Positions 52,071-61,487 of a DNA stretch of 64,000 nucleotides are shown piece by piece. The stretch spans positions 1,922,001-1,986,000 of the forward strand of contig NZ_CP034161.1 of NCBI RefSeq assembly GCF_003860525.1. The letters run 5' to 3'. The notes under the pieces are model-generated. The model ran no database searches. It saw only the letters and a list, made by a program, of their open reading frames with translations, and was not told the origin of the DNA. A program made the translations under genes and the position numbers. Position 1 is the first letter of the stretch. Each line of letters begins with the position of its first letter. Source of the stretch: Epilithonimonas vandammei (GTDB lineage Bacteria > Bacteroidota > Bacteroidia > Flavobacteriales > Weeksellaceae).

Positions 52071-53141
52071 TTAGGTAAAAGAAAAATCGCCGTCACCATC
52101 AGTAAAGTTGAATTTGAAATCTTTTCCGAGTTTCTCTTTGAAATCTTTATGAGTAAGATAATCTCTTTTTAATGGTCGCTTATAAATAGATTTTGGCGTT
52201 TTACTTTTCTGGATCATACTGTTAAGCTTATCATCGTAAATTGTCATCATTTTGATTTTATATTTCTTGATGATTTTTGGAAGAATTCCTGCTACAAATT
52301 CTACATTTCCAAAATAATAAAGCACTTTCAAATTTCCGTTTCTTACTGAACAAAGCATTGCCGCAACAATCTCCTGATTCTTATATACCGAGACCCAAAA
52401 CATCTCATAATCCTTGGAATATGAAGAAAAAAGGTAATTAGGTTGCACCGTTTCCTGAGATAGCCACGGGTTATCTAACATCCATTGGAAATCTTCAGTG
52501 TTTCTAGCAATTGGATTTTTCTTTTGATTGATGAGAAATTGATTTAAGTTTTTATCAATCGTTTTTGTGATTTTATAATAATTGTTTTTCCCAGCGCTGA
52601 GATAAGGAATGAAAATATTAATCAGGTTATCAAATCGTTTTAACCAGATCTTATTCTTATCAAAAAAGGGTTTCTTCGTAGGTAAAAGTTCAGCCAGGTT
52701 GGATTTGTAATAATATCGCACAGCATTTTTGAAAGTCAAATCTTCAAACAATCCGATTTTACGGTAAAGCCTTTCTGCACTTGGTGTAAACTCGGTAATC
52801 ATTAGATTTTTATCATAAGCTTCTTCAGCAGAGTAAAGTAACTTTTGAGCGATCTGTTTGCCTCTGTGTTTTTCGCTAACGTATAATGTGGATAGCCATC
52901 CAAAATGGATTTTTTCACCATTTTTATCATTGACATCATCAGGAAGAATACCTAAATAACCTGCAAGTTGATCGTCATCAAACGCCAAAAATAATAAGAT
53001 ATCTTTATCTGTAGCGCGGGGATTGTGGATGTGAGAAGATTCTCTAAGTTCAGAAATGGGAGCAAATTCAAAATTTTTGAATTGTATAGTTTGCGTAAAT
53101 CCTTTTAACTTTGCTTTGTTTAATCCAACAATATTTATCAC
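52071..53141 (-). CDS. GNAT-family N-acetyltransferase
   Basis: 356 residues. The N-terminal GNAT domain has LSTLYVSEKHRGKQIAQKLL (the R/Q-x-x-G-x-A acetyl-CoA loop) near 86-105 and EFTPSAERLYRKIGL near 117. About 200 further residues have no recognised motif. The start codon is GTG 53141; an ATG at 53148 is out of frame. A consensus promoter at 53159-53166 leaves an almost leaderless mRNA. Substrate unknown. Confidence 0.78.
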   Translation of the reverse strand: MINIVGLNKAKLKGFTQTIQFKNFEFAPISELRESSHIHNPRATDKDILLFLAFDDDQLAGYLGILPDDVNDKNGEKIHFGWLSTLYVSEKHRGKQIAQKLLYSAEEAYDKNLMITEFTPSAERLYRKIGLFEDLTFKNAVRYYYKSNLAELLPTKKPFFDKNKIWLKRFDNLINIFIPYLSAGKNNYYKITKTIDKNLNQFLINQKKNPIARNTEDFQWMLDNPWLSQETVQPNYLFSSYSKDYEMFWVSVYKNQEIVAAMLCSVRNGNLKVLYYFGNVEFVAGILPKIIKKYKIKMMTIYDDKLNSMIQKSKTPKSIYKRPLKRDYLTHKDFKEKLGKDFKFNFTDGDGDFSFT

Positions 53142-53158
53142 CGATCATTAATTTTAAA

Positions 53159-53166
53159 CAAATATA
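53159..53166 (-). promoter_or_regulatory. Promoter -7 box TATATTTG
   Basis: Minus-strand perfect consensus 17 nt before GTG 53141, supporting that non-ATG start. Confidence 0.6.
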
Positions 53167-53193
53167 GCAAACACTTTGTTCAAAGCATAAATT

Positions 53194-54195
53194 TCAGCTT
53201 CTTTTAATCGTGTTTTTGCCAAGCATTTTCAATACTTGATAATAGATAATTTCGTTTTTAAGAATTTCTTCGGCTGAATAATTTTTGGTTTCGATGGGAA
53301 TTCTCTGGATGTTTTTAGAATAAGAGTCTAATTTCAACCCTGCCGCTCCAAAGGTGTATTTTAAATCAGAATTTTGTTTAAAAATCAAATCAAAAAATTG
53401 CTCTGTCACCAAATGATCTGTAAAAGGAAAAGCAAAAGAATCATTCAGAAATTGATTATCAGTCATATAATCTAAGGATTTCTGTGTATTATCGATTTGT
53501 TGTTCTAGAGAAAGTTGATTATAAAGCGGGTGATCCCAACCGTGAGAGGCAATTCCAAAACCATCTTTTTTTAGTTTGATTAATTGTTCCGAAGTCAGAT
53601 AGACTGGATTGTTTTGGAGATAATTTTTAAAATTGATTTCTAAATGATTGGCAATTTCATCCAACTGATTTTGATTTTCAAAATTGATGCTTAAAATTGA
53701 AGAAATGGATTCTTTTAATTCATTTTTAGTCCATTCAAACATTTTATCTTGATATTCTTCCTTGTCAATAATTTCCGAAACAATCAAACTGGCTTTGTTC
53801 CGCCACATCAATTCTTTGTTATCAATAAACTTTGGATTAATGAAATTGATGGCAAAAATTCCTTTCCTAAGAAGAATAGGAGAAATGATGTCATAAAACT
53901 CGCTGTAACCATCGTCAAAAGTCAATAGAAGTTTTGGCTTCGAAGTTTTCTTTTGATTAAGATAATCTTCCCAATTAACGAACTCAAAATGGTTTGACAG
54001 AAAATCGAGATCTTTTTCAAACTGTCTGACAGAGCGGTAAGGAAAAAGATGTTTGACATGTTTTACATCTTCATCAGAAACCAAATGATAAACCAAAATC
54101 AAACCATCAAAAGGTAATAATCCAGAAAATTTTTCAAAGGAAAAATTCTTTGTGATTGGATTGACAATTCGGGAAAATTTAGTTTTGAAGCTCAT
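53194..54195 (-). CDS. Polysaccharide deacetylase-family protein
   Basis: 333 residues from ATG 54195. NodB-homology: LILVYHLVSDED near the start, the metal/catalytic Asp pair in LLTFDDGYSEF, and SHGWDHPLYNQLS with two His. It likely removes acetyl groups from a surface or wall polysaccharide. No signal peptide is evident. Longer in-frame starts fall inside the terminator hairpin of the preceding peptidase gene, so 54195 is chosen. Confidence 0.82.
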   Translation of the reverse strand: MSFKTKFSRIVNPITKNFSFEKFSGLLPFDGLILVYHLVSDEDVKHVKHLFPYRSVRQFEKDLDFLSNHFEFVNWEDYLNQKKTSKPKLLLTFDDGYSEFYDIISPILLRKGIFAINFINPKFIDNKELMWRNKASLIVSEIIDKEEYQDKMFEWTKNELKESISSILSINFENQNQLDEIANHLEINFKNYLQNNPVYLTSEQLIKLKKDGFGIASHGWDHPLYNQLSLEQQIDNTQKSLDYMTDNQFLNDSFAFPFTDHLVTEQFFDLIFKQNSDLKYTFGAAGLKLDSYSKNIQRIPIETKNYSAEEILKNEIIYYQVLKMLGKNTIKRS

Positions 54196-54206
54196 TGGAA
54201 AAAAAA

Positions 54207-54236
54207 CTTTGCCAAAGATAATCATCTTTGGCAAAG
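54207..54236 (-). terminator. Very strong terminator after the S46 peptidase gene
   Basis: Perfect 13-bp stem CTTTGCCAAAGAT / ATCTTTGGCAAAG with a 4-nt loop; on the minus strand it is followed by a run of eight T. The deacetylase ATG comes 11 nt later. Confidence 0.93.
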
Positions 54237-54259
54237 CTCTATTTAATTTAAAAATTTAA

Positions 54260-56395
54260 TTATTTAACGATTTTCATCTCGTTGATCAACCATTTTGCAT
54301 CGGCAAATTTGTCAATCACGAAAAGAATATATTTGGTATCAACCATGATGTTTCTACACAATTTAGGATCGTAATTAATGTCACTCATTGTGCCTTCCCA
54401 TTGTCTATCGAAGTTAAGACCAATGAGGTTTCCGTAAGCATCCAAGGCAGGACTTCCGGAGTTTCCGCCAGTTGTGTGATTGGTTGCTGTGAAGTTTACA
54501 GGAACGTCGCCAGATTTATCTTTATAGATTCCGTAATCTTTGGTGTTATAAAGATTGATTAGTTTTTTAGGCAAATCAAATTCATAATCTCCAGGAATGT
54601 ATTTTTCCATCACACCAGAAAGATGCGTTTGATAACCATAAGTAACAGCATCTCGTGGATTAGAACCTTTCACTTTTCCATAAGTTACACGCAAAGTAGA
54701 ATTAGCATCCGGAAAGAATTTTCTGTCTTTATCTGTTTCCATTTGCTGAGCCATAAACTGTTTTTGCAATGCATCAATTTCAGTTTGCAGAGAAGTTACT
54801 TTTTCGTGAGTTGTTTTTACATAAGTTCCTTTGATTGATGCATAAAGTTGAACAACAGGATCTTTTTTAAGCGCTTGAACCAAAGCGTTTTGATCTGCAA
54901 AAACTTTATTGATGTCAGAATAAACTGTTGCGCCGTTCACTTTTCCGCTTCCCATTACTACAGAATTTTTCGCCCAGTTTTCTATGGTTGAAATATTTTG
55001 GTTCACATCTTTATAATTTTCAAAACCAGCTGGTAAAAATTGTTGAGGCGTTTTGTTGGCGTAAAGTGCAATCACTTTTGCAGTAACTTTTGCATCAAGA
55101 CCGCTTTCATAATCTTTATAAATTTCAGACAATCTTGATTTTAGTTGATCCAAAGATTTTTGAGAAGAAGTTCCGTTTTCAACAGCTTCTACATAACTTC
55201 CAAATAAACTTCCAAGAGCCAAAGTTTCCGCATTTCTTGGTAACTCACTGTAGTAAGCTCTGTTCAAAGCATAAGGCGCTTGCTCATTATAAAGTTTATT
55301 AAGTCCGTCAATTGTTGTTTTGATAGCCGGATTTTTTGAAATCAAAGATTGCTCATATTGCTGCTTCTTTCCAACAGCATTAGACTTTTTAAGACCTTCT
55401 ATTTCGCCTTGCCATTTTTTCCAGGCATTTGAGATTCTTGCATACTTAGAAGCATATTTGATTCTTGTCGCATTGTCCACTCTCATCTTTTCGTCAAGGG
55501 TTTTCAAAGTGACATCACGAACCGAAATCATTGCTGGATCAATCTCCGTCATTATTTTTTCAACGGCTACAGCAGGAAGATATTCCGTTGTTCTTCCCGG
55601 GAATCCGAAAACAAAAGTGAAATCATCCTCTTTCTTATCCTTGATAGAAATTGGCAAGAAATGTTTCGGCGTGTAAGGGATATTATCTTTGGAATATTCT
55701 GCAGGTTTATTATTTTTATCTGCGTAGATTCTGAACATAGAAAAATCCCCCGTATGTCTTGGCCAAACCCAGTTGTCTGTATCAGAACCGTATTTCCCAA
55801 TAGCCTGTGGCGGAGCACCAACTAAACGAATATCTTTGTAAGTCTCTATGACATAAGCATAAAACTTATTGCCATAATACATAGATCTTACAGAGATTTT
55901 CTGATAGCTCTCAGGTTTTTGAGAAGCAATGTAAGCATCTGTGTTTTGTTTGATTTTAGCATCCAGATCTTTTCCTTTCAGACTTTCAGTTCCTGCAAGA
56001 ATGTCTTTAGTCACTTCTTTGATATCTGTGATGAAATCAACCGTTACGCCAGGATTTGGTAATTCTCCATTCATATCTTTTGCCCAAAATCCGTTGGTCA
56101 AAAGGTCATTTTCTACTGTTGAGTGGGACTGGATATTATCATAACCACAATGATGATTGGTCAATAACAATCCTTTTCCCGAAATGATTTCCGCAGTGCA
56201 ACCACCATCAAACTGAACAACAGCATCTTTAATACTGGCCTTTTCCGGATTGAAAATATCTTTTGCAGAAATCTTCATTCCCAGTTCTTTCATTTCTTTT
56301 TCATTGACTTCTGTCGGAATCCACATTCCTCCGTATTGCTGTGCAAATGTCATCATTGTGGACAAAGCAAAAGCTGATAAGAGAATTTTTTTCAT
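54260..56395 (-). CDS. S46-family dipeptidyl-peptidase, DPP11-like
   Basis: 711 residues with a signal peptide ending MTFAQQ. Chymotrypsin-like triad: His 82 in LLTNHHCGYD, Asp within SDTDNWVWPRHTGDF near 204-218, and Ser 646 in TTGGNSGSPALD. Eighteen residues after the Ser lies Arg 664 in LNFDRQWEG; this position is Arg in DPP11 (cuts after Asp/Glu) and Gly in DPP7 in Porphyromonas. It removes dipeptides from peptides in the periplasm. Own terminator. Confidence 0.92.
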   Translation of the reverse strand: MKKILLSAFALSTMMTFAQQYGGMWIPTEVNEKEMKELGMKISAKDIFNPEKASIKDAVVQFDGGCTAEIISGKGLLLTNHHCGYDNIQSHSTVENDLLTNGFWAKDMNGELPNPGVTVDFITDIKEVTKDILAGTESLKGKDLDAKIKQNTDAYIASQKPESYQKISVRSMYYGNKFYAYVIETYKDIRLVGAPPQAIGKYGSDTDNWVWPRHTGDFSMFRIYADKNNKPAEYSKDNIPYTPKHFLPISIKDKKEDDFTFVFGFPGRTTEYLPAVAVEKIMTEIDPAMISVRDVTLKTLDEKMRVDNATRIKYASKYARISNAWKKWQGEIEGLKKSNAVGKKQQYEQSLISKNPAIKTTIDGLNKLYNEQAPYALNRAYYSELPRNAETLALGSLFGSYVEAVENGTSSQKSLDQLKSRLSEIYKDYESGLDAKVTAKVIALYANKTPQQFLPAGFENYKDVNQNISTIENWAKNSVVMGSGKVNGATVYSDINKVFADQNALVQALKKDPVVQLYASIKGTYVKTTHEKVTSLQTEIDALQKQFMAQQMETDKDRKFFPDANSTLRVTYGKVKGSNPRDAVTYGYQTHLSGVMEKYIPGDYEFDLPKKLINLYNTKDYGIYKDKSGDVPVNFTATNHTTGGNSGSPALDAYGNLIGLNFDRQWEGTMSDINYDPKLCRNIMVDTKYILFVIDKFADAKWLINEMKIVK

Positions 56396-56499
56396 TGATA
56401 AATTTTAAAGTTTACGAATTTAAAGAAAATATTTATAACCGTTATTTTAAACACTTTTCAAGCATAAAAAAAGAACCTAAACATTAGATTCCTTTATAA

Positions 56500-56904
56500 T
56501 TAATTTGCATTTTTTTCGCTTAATCGGTCTGCAACATATTCAATCTTTGTTTTTCCGTGTGGTTTTGGCAATCCATCTTCACCAAGAGCTACGAAAACCA
56601 ATTTATCAATGGTAATTATTTTCTGATGTGTCATTTTATTTCGAACTTCACATCTAAGCGTCAGAGAGGTTCTACCAAATTCCACAGCTTCAATTCCGAT
56701 TTCAATAATGTCGCCTTGTTTTGCAGAACTCACAAAATTGATTTCAGAGATATACTTTGTTACCGCCCTCGAATTTTCTAACTGAATAATGGCATAAAGT
56801 GCCGCTTCTTCATCAATCCACTGCAAAAGTCTTCCTCCAAAAAGTGAATGGTTAGGGTTAAGATCTTCTGGTTTTATCCATTTTCTTGTATGATAATTCA
56901 TCAT
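56500..56904 (-). CDS. Acyl-CoA thioesterase, hotdog fold (YciA-like)
   Basis: 134 residues; two ATGs in a row (56904, 56901). Hotdog fold with NHSLFGGRLLQWIDEEAALYA near 18-38, where the Asp and the GG pair are usual for the BACH/YciA group, and RTSLTLRCEV later. It hydrolyses acyl-CoA to free acid and CoA. Single gene with a promoter box at 56930. Confidence 0.88.
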   Translation of the reverse strand: MMNYHTRKWIKPEDLNPNHSLFGGRLLQWIDEEAALYAIIQLENSRAVTKYISEINFVSSAKQGDIIEIGIEAVEFGRTSLTLRCEVRNKMTHQKIITIDKLVFVALGEDGLPKPHGKTKIEYVADRLSEKNAN

Positions 56905-56929
56905 AATTCTATAGCATTTTAATTTGTTA

Positions 56930-56937
56930 CAAAGGTA
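56930..56937 (-). promoter_or_regulatory. Promoter -7 box TACCTTTG
   Basis: Minus strand, 25 nt before ATG 56904; perfect TAnnTTTG. Confidence 0.6.
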
Positions 56938-57054
56938 AAATTTCCTCAGGAATTTAACAGTTTTACAACATAGAAAATATGGATGATGACATTAATTTTT
57001 AGAAATATTAATCTAAAATCTTTTGGTGGGATTTTTGATTCCCTAGAATCTTAG

Positions 57055-57062
57055 TATTTTTG
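57055..57062 (+). promoter_or_regulatory. Promoter -7 box TATTTTTG
   Basis: 17 nt before ATG 57080, with a TTG at 57035-57037 as a possible -33 element. Drives the agmatine operon. Confidence 0.65.
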
Positions 57063-57079
57063 TAAAAAATTTAGATTAA

Positions 57080-57955
57080 ATGTCAAAAGTAAAAATAGGT
57101 ACAGTTCAGATGTCTTGTGTTGCTGATAAGCAATCTAATCTGAACAAAGCCATCGAAAAAATAAAAGAAGCAGCGGCAAAAGGTGCTCAAATTGTTTGTT
57201 TACAAGAACTTTTTACATCATTATATTTTTGTGATGTAGAAGATTATGATAATTTCGAATTGGCAGAAGCAATTCCTGGTCCTTCAACCGATGCACTTTC
57301 TGCAGTTGCTAAAGAATTGGGTGTTGTTATTATTGCTTCATTATTCGAGAAAAGAGCGCAAGGTCTTTATCACAATACAACGGCTGTAATTGATGCAGAC
57401 GGAACCTATCTTGGTAAATATCGTAAAATGCACATCCCTGATGATCCTGCTTTTTATGAAAAATTCTATTTCACTCCAGGTGATTTAGGTTACAAAAATT
57501 TCGATACAAAATTCGGAAGAATTGGCGTGTTAATTTGTTGGGACCAATGGTATCCGGAAGCATCTAGAATTACTGCATTAATGGGTGCGGATATTATGTT
57601 TTATCCAACAGCGATTGGTTGGGCAACAGACCAAGACGAGGAAACCAATCAAGATCAATATAATGCGTGGCAAACCATTCAGCGTTCTCACGCAGTTGCA
57701 AACGGCGTTCCTGTAGTTTCTGTAAATAGAGTAGGTTTTGAACAAGATGGCGCTATGAAATTCTGGGGTGGAAGTTTTGTAACTAATGCTCAAGGAAAGC
57801 TTTTGTATTTGGCTTCTCACGACAAAGAAGAAGTTGTGGTAACAGAAGTAGACCTTGCTCAAACCGACTATATGAGAAAGCACTGGCCATTCTTGAGAGA
57901 CAGAAGAATCGAAACTTATTCGCCGATTACCAAACGTTTTATTGATGAAGAGTAA
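57080..57955 (+). CDS. aguB: N-carbamoylputrescine amidase
   Basis: 291 residues. Nitrilase fold with the Glu-Lys-Cys triad: Glu 43 in CLQELFTSLYF, Lys 116 in YRKMHIPDD and Cys 153 in LICWDQWYPEA. It cleaves N-carbamoylputrescine to putrescine, CO2 and ammonia. The identity is supported by agmatine deiminase two genes downstream. The intervening membrane gene overlaps its end by 11 nt. Confidence 0.93.
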   Translation: MSKVKIGTVQMSCVADKQSNLNKAIEKIKEAAAKGAQIVCLQELFTSLYFCDVEDYDNFELAEAIPGPSTDALSAVAKELGVVIIASLFEKRAQGLYHNTTAVIDADGTYLGKYRKMHIPDDPAFYEKFYFTPGDLGYKNFDTKFGRIGVLICWDQWYPEASRITALMGADIMFYPTAIGWATDQDEETNQDQYNAWQTIQRSHAVANGVPVVSVNRVGFEQDGAMKFWGGSFVTNAQGKLLYLASHDKEEVVVTEVDLAQTDYMRKHWPFLRDRRIETYSPITKRFIDEE

Positions 57956-58673
57956 AATCAATAAAAAAGATATATTAATTTATATCATATTTTTATTATT
58001 TACTTCAATGTCAATCTATTCGTTAGTGAATGGAGGTGGAGATTCTGAACGAAAATTCATTATAAACTTAGGAACTTTAATTTTTTTCGGAGGTGGTGGA
58101 ATTGTTTATTTCTTTTTGAAAAATAATTTTGGTTCGGAAAAATTAATTGATGATAAAACTAAAATTATTTATGAAAGCAAACAGAAAGCTTTTTTTTATT
58201 TTCTAGGAGGTTTAGTGTTTGTTATAATGGGAATTATTATGATAATTTATAATTCTTATTTTGATAGCAGGAGAATGAATCCACAGATAGCATTTTTTAT
58301 AGGAATTGTTTCTATTTCTTTTTTTGGATTAATTTTTTTAGCATCATTTATTAGATTAGTGAGTCCTGCCAGAAAATTAATTGAAATCACTCAATCAACA
58401 TTAGAGATTCAAACTGGACTTCTAAAAAACGAAATGATTATAATTCCAAAAGATGAAATTGAATTTATTAATGAAAATAAAATTTTTTCAAATAGTTTTA
58501 TCTCCATATATGTTAATCAACCTGAAAAATATATTAAGAAGGGATTTCTTAAAAATATGAATTATAAACTAACGGGAACTCCAATTAATATTAATCCTAA
58601 TATATCCAATTTTTCGAGTGACGAAGTTTTAAAATTTCTGAACAAAAACATCAATATTGAAAACTTAAAATGA
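57945..58673 (+). CDS. STM3941-like membrane protein
   Basis: 242 residues from ATG 57945; a TTG one codon earlier is less likely. Two N-terminal helices (about 9-26, 40-58), two more (about 82-105, 118-140), then a cytoplasmic beta-rich part with ARKLIEITQSTLEI and IPKDEIEFI, as in STM3941-type proteins. It overlaps both agu genes (11 nt and 4 nt). It is visibly more AT-rich than they are, which suggests a later insertion. Role unknown; a transport or regulatory link to polyamines is speculation. Confidence 0.65.
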   Translation: MKSKINKKDILIYIIFLLFTSMSIYSLVNGGGDSERKFIINLGTLIFFGGGGIVYFFLKNNFGSEKLIDDKTKIIYESKQKAFFYFLGGLVFVIMGIIMIIYNSYFDSRRMNPQIAFFIGIVSISFFGLIFLASFIRLVSPARKLIEITQSTLEIQTGLLKNEMIIIPKDEIEFINENKIFSNSFISIYVNQPEKYIKKGFLKNMNYKLTGTPININPNISNFSSDEVLKFLNKNINIENLK

Positions 58674-59725
58674 ATAAAATCCCTGAAAATATAAATCTTT
58701 CAGATTACACTTTCCCTGCAGAATGGGAAGAACACGAAGCAACTTGGTTGTCTTGGCCACACAAAGAAGCATCTTGGCCAGATAGAATCGATTTGATTTA
58801 TCCTGCTTACGCACAATTCATCGCTGAGTTGACGAAAGGCGAATTTGTTTGCATCAATGTAAAAGACCAAGAGATGCAGGCATTTGCAATGGAACATATT
58901 TCCAAAGCCGGCGCAGATATTTCTAAAGTCGAATTCTATTTTAATGAAACCAATGACGCTTGGTGCAGAGACCACGGACCTGCATTTTTGGTTAACAAAA
59001 ACGGAGAAGAACCAAAGAAAATCATCGTAGATTGGGGTTTCAATGCGTGGGGCGGAAAATATCCGCCATTCGAATTGGATGATGTCATTCCAACTAAAAT
59101 TGCCAAAGAAAAAGGTTTGCCTGTTCTTTATCCGGGTATTATTATGGAAGGCGGTTCTGTTGAATTTAACGGTGCTGGAACAGTTTTGACTTCCAAATCT
59201 TGTTTGCTTAATAAAAACAGAAATCCACATTTGTCGAAGGAACAAGTGGAAGAGTTTTTGAAAAAATATTACGGTCAAAAACAGGTTCTTTGGGTAGATG
59301 ACGGAATTGTAGGTGACGATACAGACGGTCACGTGGACGATACAATCCGTTTTATAAATGAAAATACTGTTTTGACTGTCATCGAAGATAACCCTGAAGA
59401 TGACAATTACGAAATTCTTCAAACCAATCTTCGTCAGTTAGAAGAAATGACTTTGTTAAACGGAGAAAAACTGAATATTATCCAACTTCCAATGCCAGAC
59501 GCTGTTTATTGCGACGGACAAAGATTGCCTGCTTCTTATGCTAATTTCTACATCGCCAATAAGTCAGTCATTGTGCCTACTTACAGATGCGATAAAGATG
59601 AGGTAGCTTTGGAGATTATTCAACAATGTTTTCCTGATAGAGAAGTGGTTGGGATAGATTCTACCGATATTATTTGGGGATTGGGAAGCTTCCATTGTTT
59701 GAGCCAGCAAGAACCTTTAGTATAA
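58670..59725 (+). CDS. aguA: Agmatine deiminase
   Basis: 351 residues. Guanidino-group modifying fold: PAEWEEHEATWLSWPH at the start, NDAWCRDHGP, IIMEGGSVEFNGAGT, GHVDD with His, and the nucleophile Cys 343 in GLGSFHCLSQQEP. It converts agmatine to N-carbamoylputrescine, the substrate of aguB. It overlaps the membrane gene by 4 nt (ATGA), so all three are coupled. Terminator at 59730. Confidence 0.95.
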   Translation: MNKIPENINLSDYTFPAEWEEHEATWLSWPHKEASWPDRIDLIYPAYAQFIAELTKGEFVCINVKDQEMQAFAMEHISKAGADISKVEFYFNETNDAWCRDHGPAFLVNKNGEEPKKIIVDWGFNAWGGKYPPFELDDVIPTKIAKEKGLPVLYPGIIMEGGSVEFNGAGTVLTSKSCLLNKNRNPHLSKEQVEEFLKKYYGQKQVLWVDDGIVGDDTDGHVDDTIRFINENTVLTVIEDNPEDDNYEILQTNLRQLEEMTLLNGEKLNIIQLPMPDAVYCDGQRLPASYANFYIANKSVIVPTYRCDKDEVALEIIQQCFPDREVVGIDSTDIIWGLGSFHCLSQQEPLV

Positions 59726-59729
59726 AATC

Positions 59730-59750
59730 AATCCGCTGAAAAAGCGGATT
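59730..59750 (+). terminator. Terminator after aguA
   Basis: AATCCGCT / AGCGGATT with a 5-nt loop followed by T-run. Confidence 0.88.
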
Positions 59751-59775
59751 TTTATTTTAATTGTAAATTTATCAA

Positions 59776-61173
59776 ATGAGCGAAACTTTGCCTCTAGATT
59801 CCGTTAAAAAATTTCTTCCACTGATATTGGCTACCGCGATTTTTATGCAGATGCTGGATTCTACGATTCTGAATACATCTTTGCCTTCAATTGCCAGAGA
59901 TTTGAACGAATCTCCACTTAATATGCAGAACACAATCATAAGTTATGTTCTCACATTAGCCCTGTTTATGCCTGTTAGCGGATTTTTAGCGGACAAATTC
60001 GGGACGAAGAATGTTTTCATAACGTCTTTAGCTTTATTTTCACTCGGTTCGTTGTTTTGTTCTTTGTCACAAAATTTAACAGAATTAGTAATTTCCAGAG
60101 TGATTCAGGGTGTTGGCGGAAGTTTGATGACACCGGTTGGAAAACTCGCACTCATCAAAACATTTGACAAAAGTGAACTTCTCAAGGCAATGAATTACGC
60201 CATTATTCCAGCTTTGATTGGTCCCGTTTTAGGACCTTTGGTTGGTGGATATTTGGTCGATTATTTGTCTTGGCATTGGATTTTTCTGATTAATATTCCG
60301 ATTGGCGTTTTAGGAATTGTTTTGGGCTTAAAATATATGCCGAATTACAAATCTCCCGTCATCGATTTTGACCTGAAAGGATTTCTAATTTTCGCAATGG
60401 CTTCGTTATCACTTTCTATTTCATTAGAATTATTCGGGAATGCAAAAAATATGACACCCGTTTTGTTGGTATTTTTGCTAGGATTCTTGATGCTGTTTTT
60501 TTATTATAAACACGCCAAAAAAGATAATAATCCAATTTTCCCGCTCAATCTTTTTCAGGTTCGTACATTCAGAGTTGGGATTTTGGGGAACTTGGCGACA
60601 AGATTAGGAATCAGTTCTATTCCGCTTTTGGTTCCGTTGATGATTCAGATTGCTTACGGACAATCGGCTTTTACTTCTGGTTGGATTGTTGCACCAATGG
60701 CACTCACGTCAATGTTTGGGAAGTCTGCGGTTATCAAGATTTTGGATAGATTTGGTTATCGTTCGACGTTGATGGTCAATACATTTATCATTGGTTTTCT
60801 CATTTGTTGTCTGGCGATTCCGAGTATTCATAGCTCAATTTATTGGTATGTTCCGCTTTTGTTGTTGCTTGGATTTTTCAACTCGATACAATTCACGTCA
60901 ATGAATACGATTTCTATTGCCGACCTCAGAACTTATCAAACGAGCAGTGGTAATTCTTTAGTTTCTGTTAATCAGCAATTTGCGATTGGATTTGGAGTTG
61001 CGTTTGGATTAATTATTCTAAAGATTTTTGAAGGCGATACCAAGTTTATTCATAACGAGATTCATAATGCTTTCCGTTATACATTTTTGATTGTTGGTTT
61101 TCTAACAATTCTGTCAGGCTTAGTTTTCCGAAGACTGAATTCCAGAGACGGCGATAATATGAAATCAGTTTAA
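59776..61173 (+). CDS. MFS drug exporter, DHA2/EmrB-QacA family
   Basis: 465 residues, 12-14 transmembrane helices. Motif A is FLADKFGTKNVF, and the antiporter motif C region is PALIGPVLGPLVGGYLVD. LDSTILNTSLPSIARDL near 28-44 is the classic DHA2 helix 1. It exports drugs or metabolites by proton exchange. No membrane-fusion partner or regulator is adjacent, so it probably works alone in the inner membrane. Confidence 0.9.
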   Translation: MSETLPLDSVKKFLPLILATAIFMQMLDSTILNTSLPSIARDLNESPLNMQNTIISYVLTLALFMPVSGFLADKFGTKNVFITSLALFSLGSLFCSLSQNLTELVISRVIQGVGGSLMTPVGKLALIKTFDKSELLKAMNYAIIPALIGPVLGPLVGGYLVDYLSWHWIFLINIPIGVLGIVLGLKYMPNYKSPVIDFDLKGFLIFAMASLSLSISLELFGNAKNMTPVLLVFLLGFLMLFFYYKHAKKDNNPIFPLNLFQVRTFRVGILGNLATRLGISSIPLLVPLMIQIAYGQSAFTSGWIVAPMALTSMFGKSAVIKILDRFGYRSTLMVNTFIIGFLICCLAIPSIHSSIYWYVPLLLLLGFFNSIQFTSMNTISIADLRTYQTSSGNSLVSVNQQFAIGFGVAFGLIILKIFEGDTKFIHNEIHNAFRYTFLIVGFLTILSGLVFRRLNSRDGDNMKSV

Positions 61174-61189
61174 AGGATTATTAAACATT

Positions 61190-61319
61190 AAACCACAAAA
61201 GTCAAAAAAAAAAATTATAAAAAAAATCTTATAAAGAGCAAAATAGTTAAGGTCATTATCCTTATTTAAACATTTGATAAACTTAAGGAAATTTAAAACT
61301 TTTGTGACTTTTGTGGTTT
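61190..61319. repeat. Intergenic element with 15-bp perfect terminal inverted repeats
   Basis: AAACCACAAAAGTCA at 61190-61204 and its exact reverse complement at 61305-61319, 130 bp in all. The interior is A/T-rich without an ORF. It lies in the 472-nt gap between the MFS and methyltransferase genes. Confidence 0.7.
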
Positions 61320-61487
61320 TCAAAACAGATTTAAACAGTTAAGATTTTGTTTAATAACCTTAATAAAATCAATTTATTAATTTCTTAAATTCTTTTAGAC
61401 TAAAATAGCTTACCTTCTTTTATTTAAAATTAAGAAACTAAATTTTATCTTAGAGCTTGTTTAAATTTGTATCAGAAATGATTTTAT

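Noticed and set aside
58700-59422. Long antisense open frame (240 codons) opposite aguA
   Set aside because: It is a shadow of the strongly conserved agmatine deiminase frame; its translation has no recognisable domain and it has no promoter.
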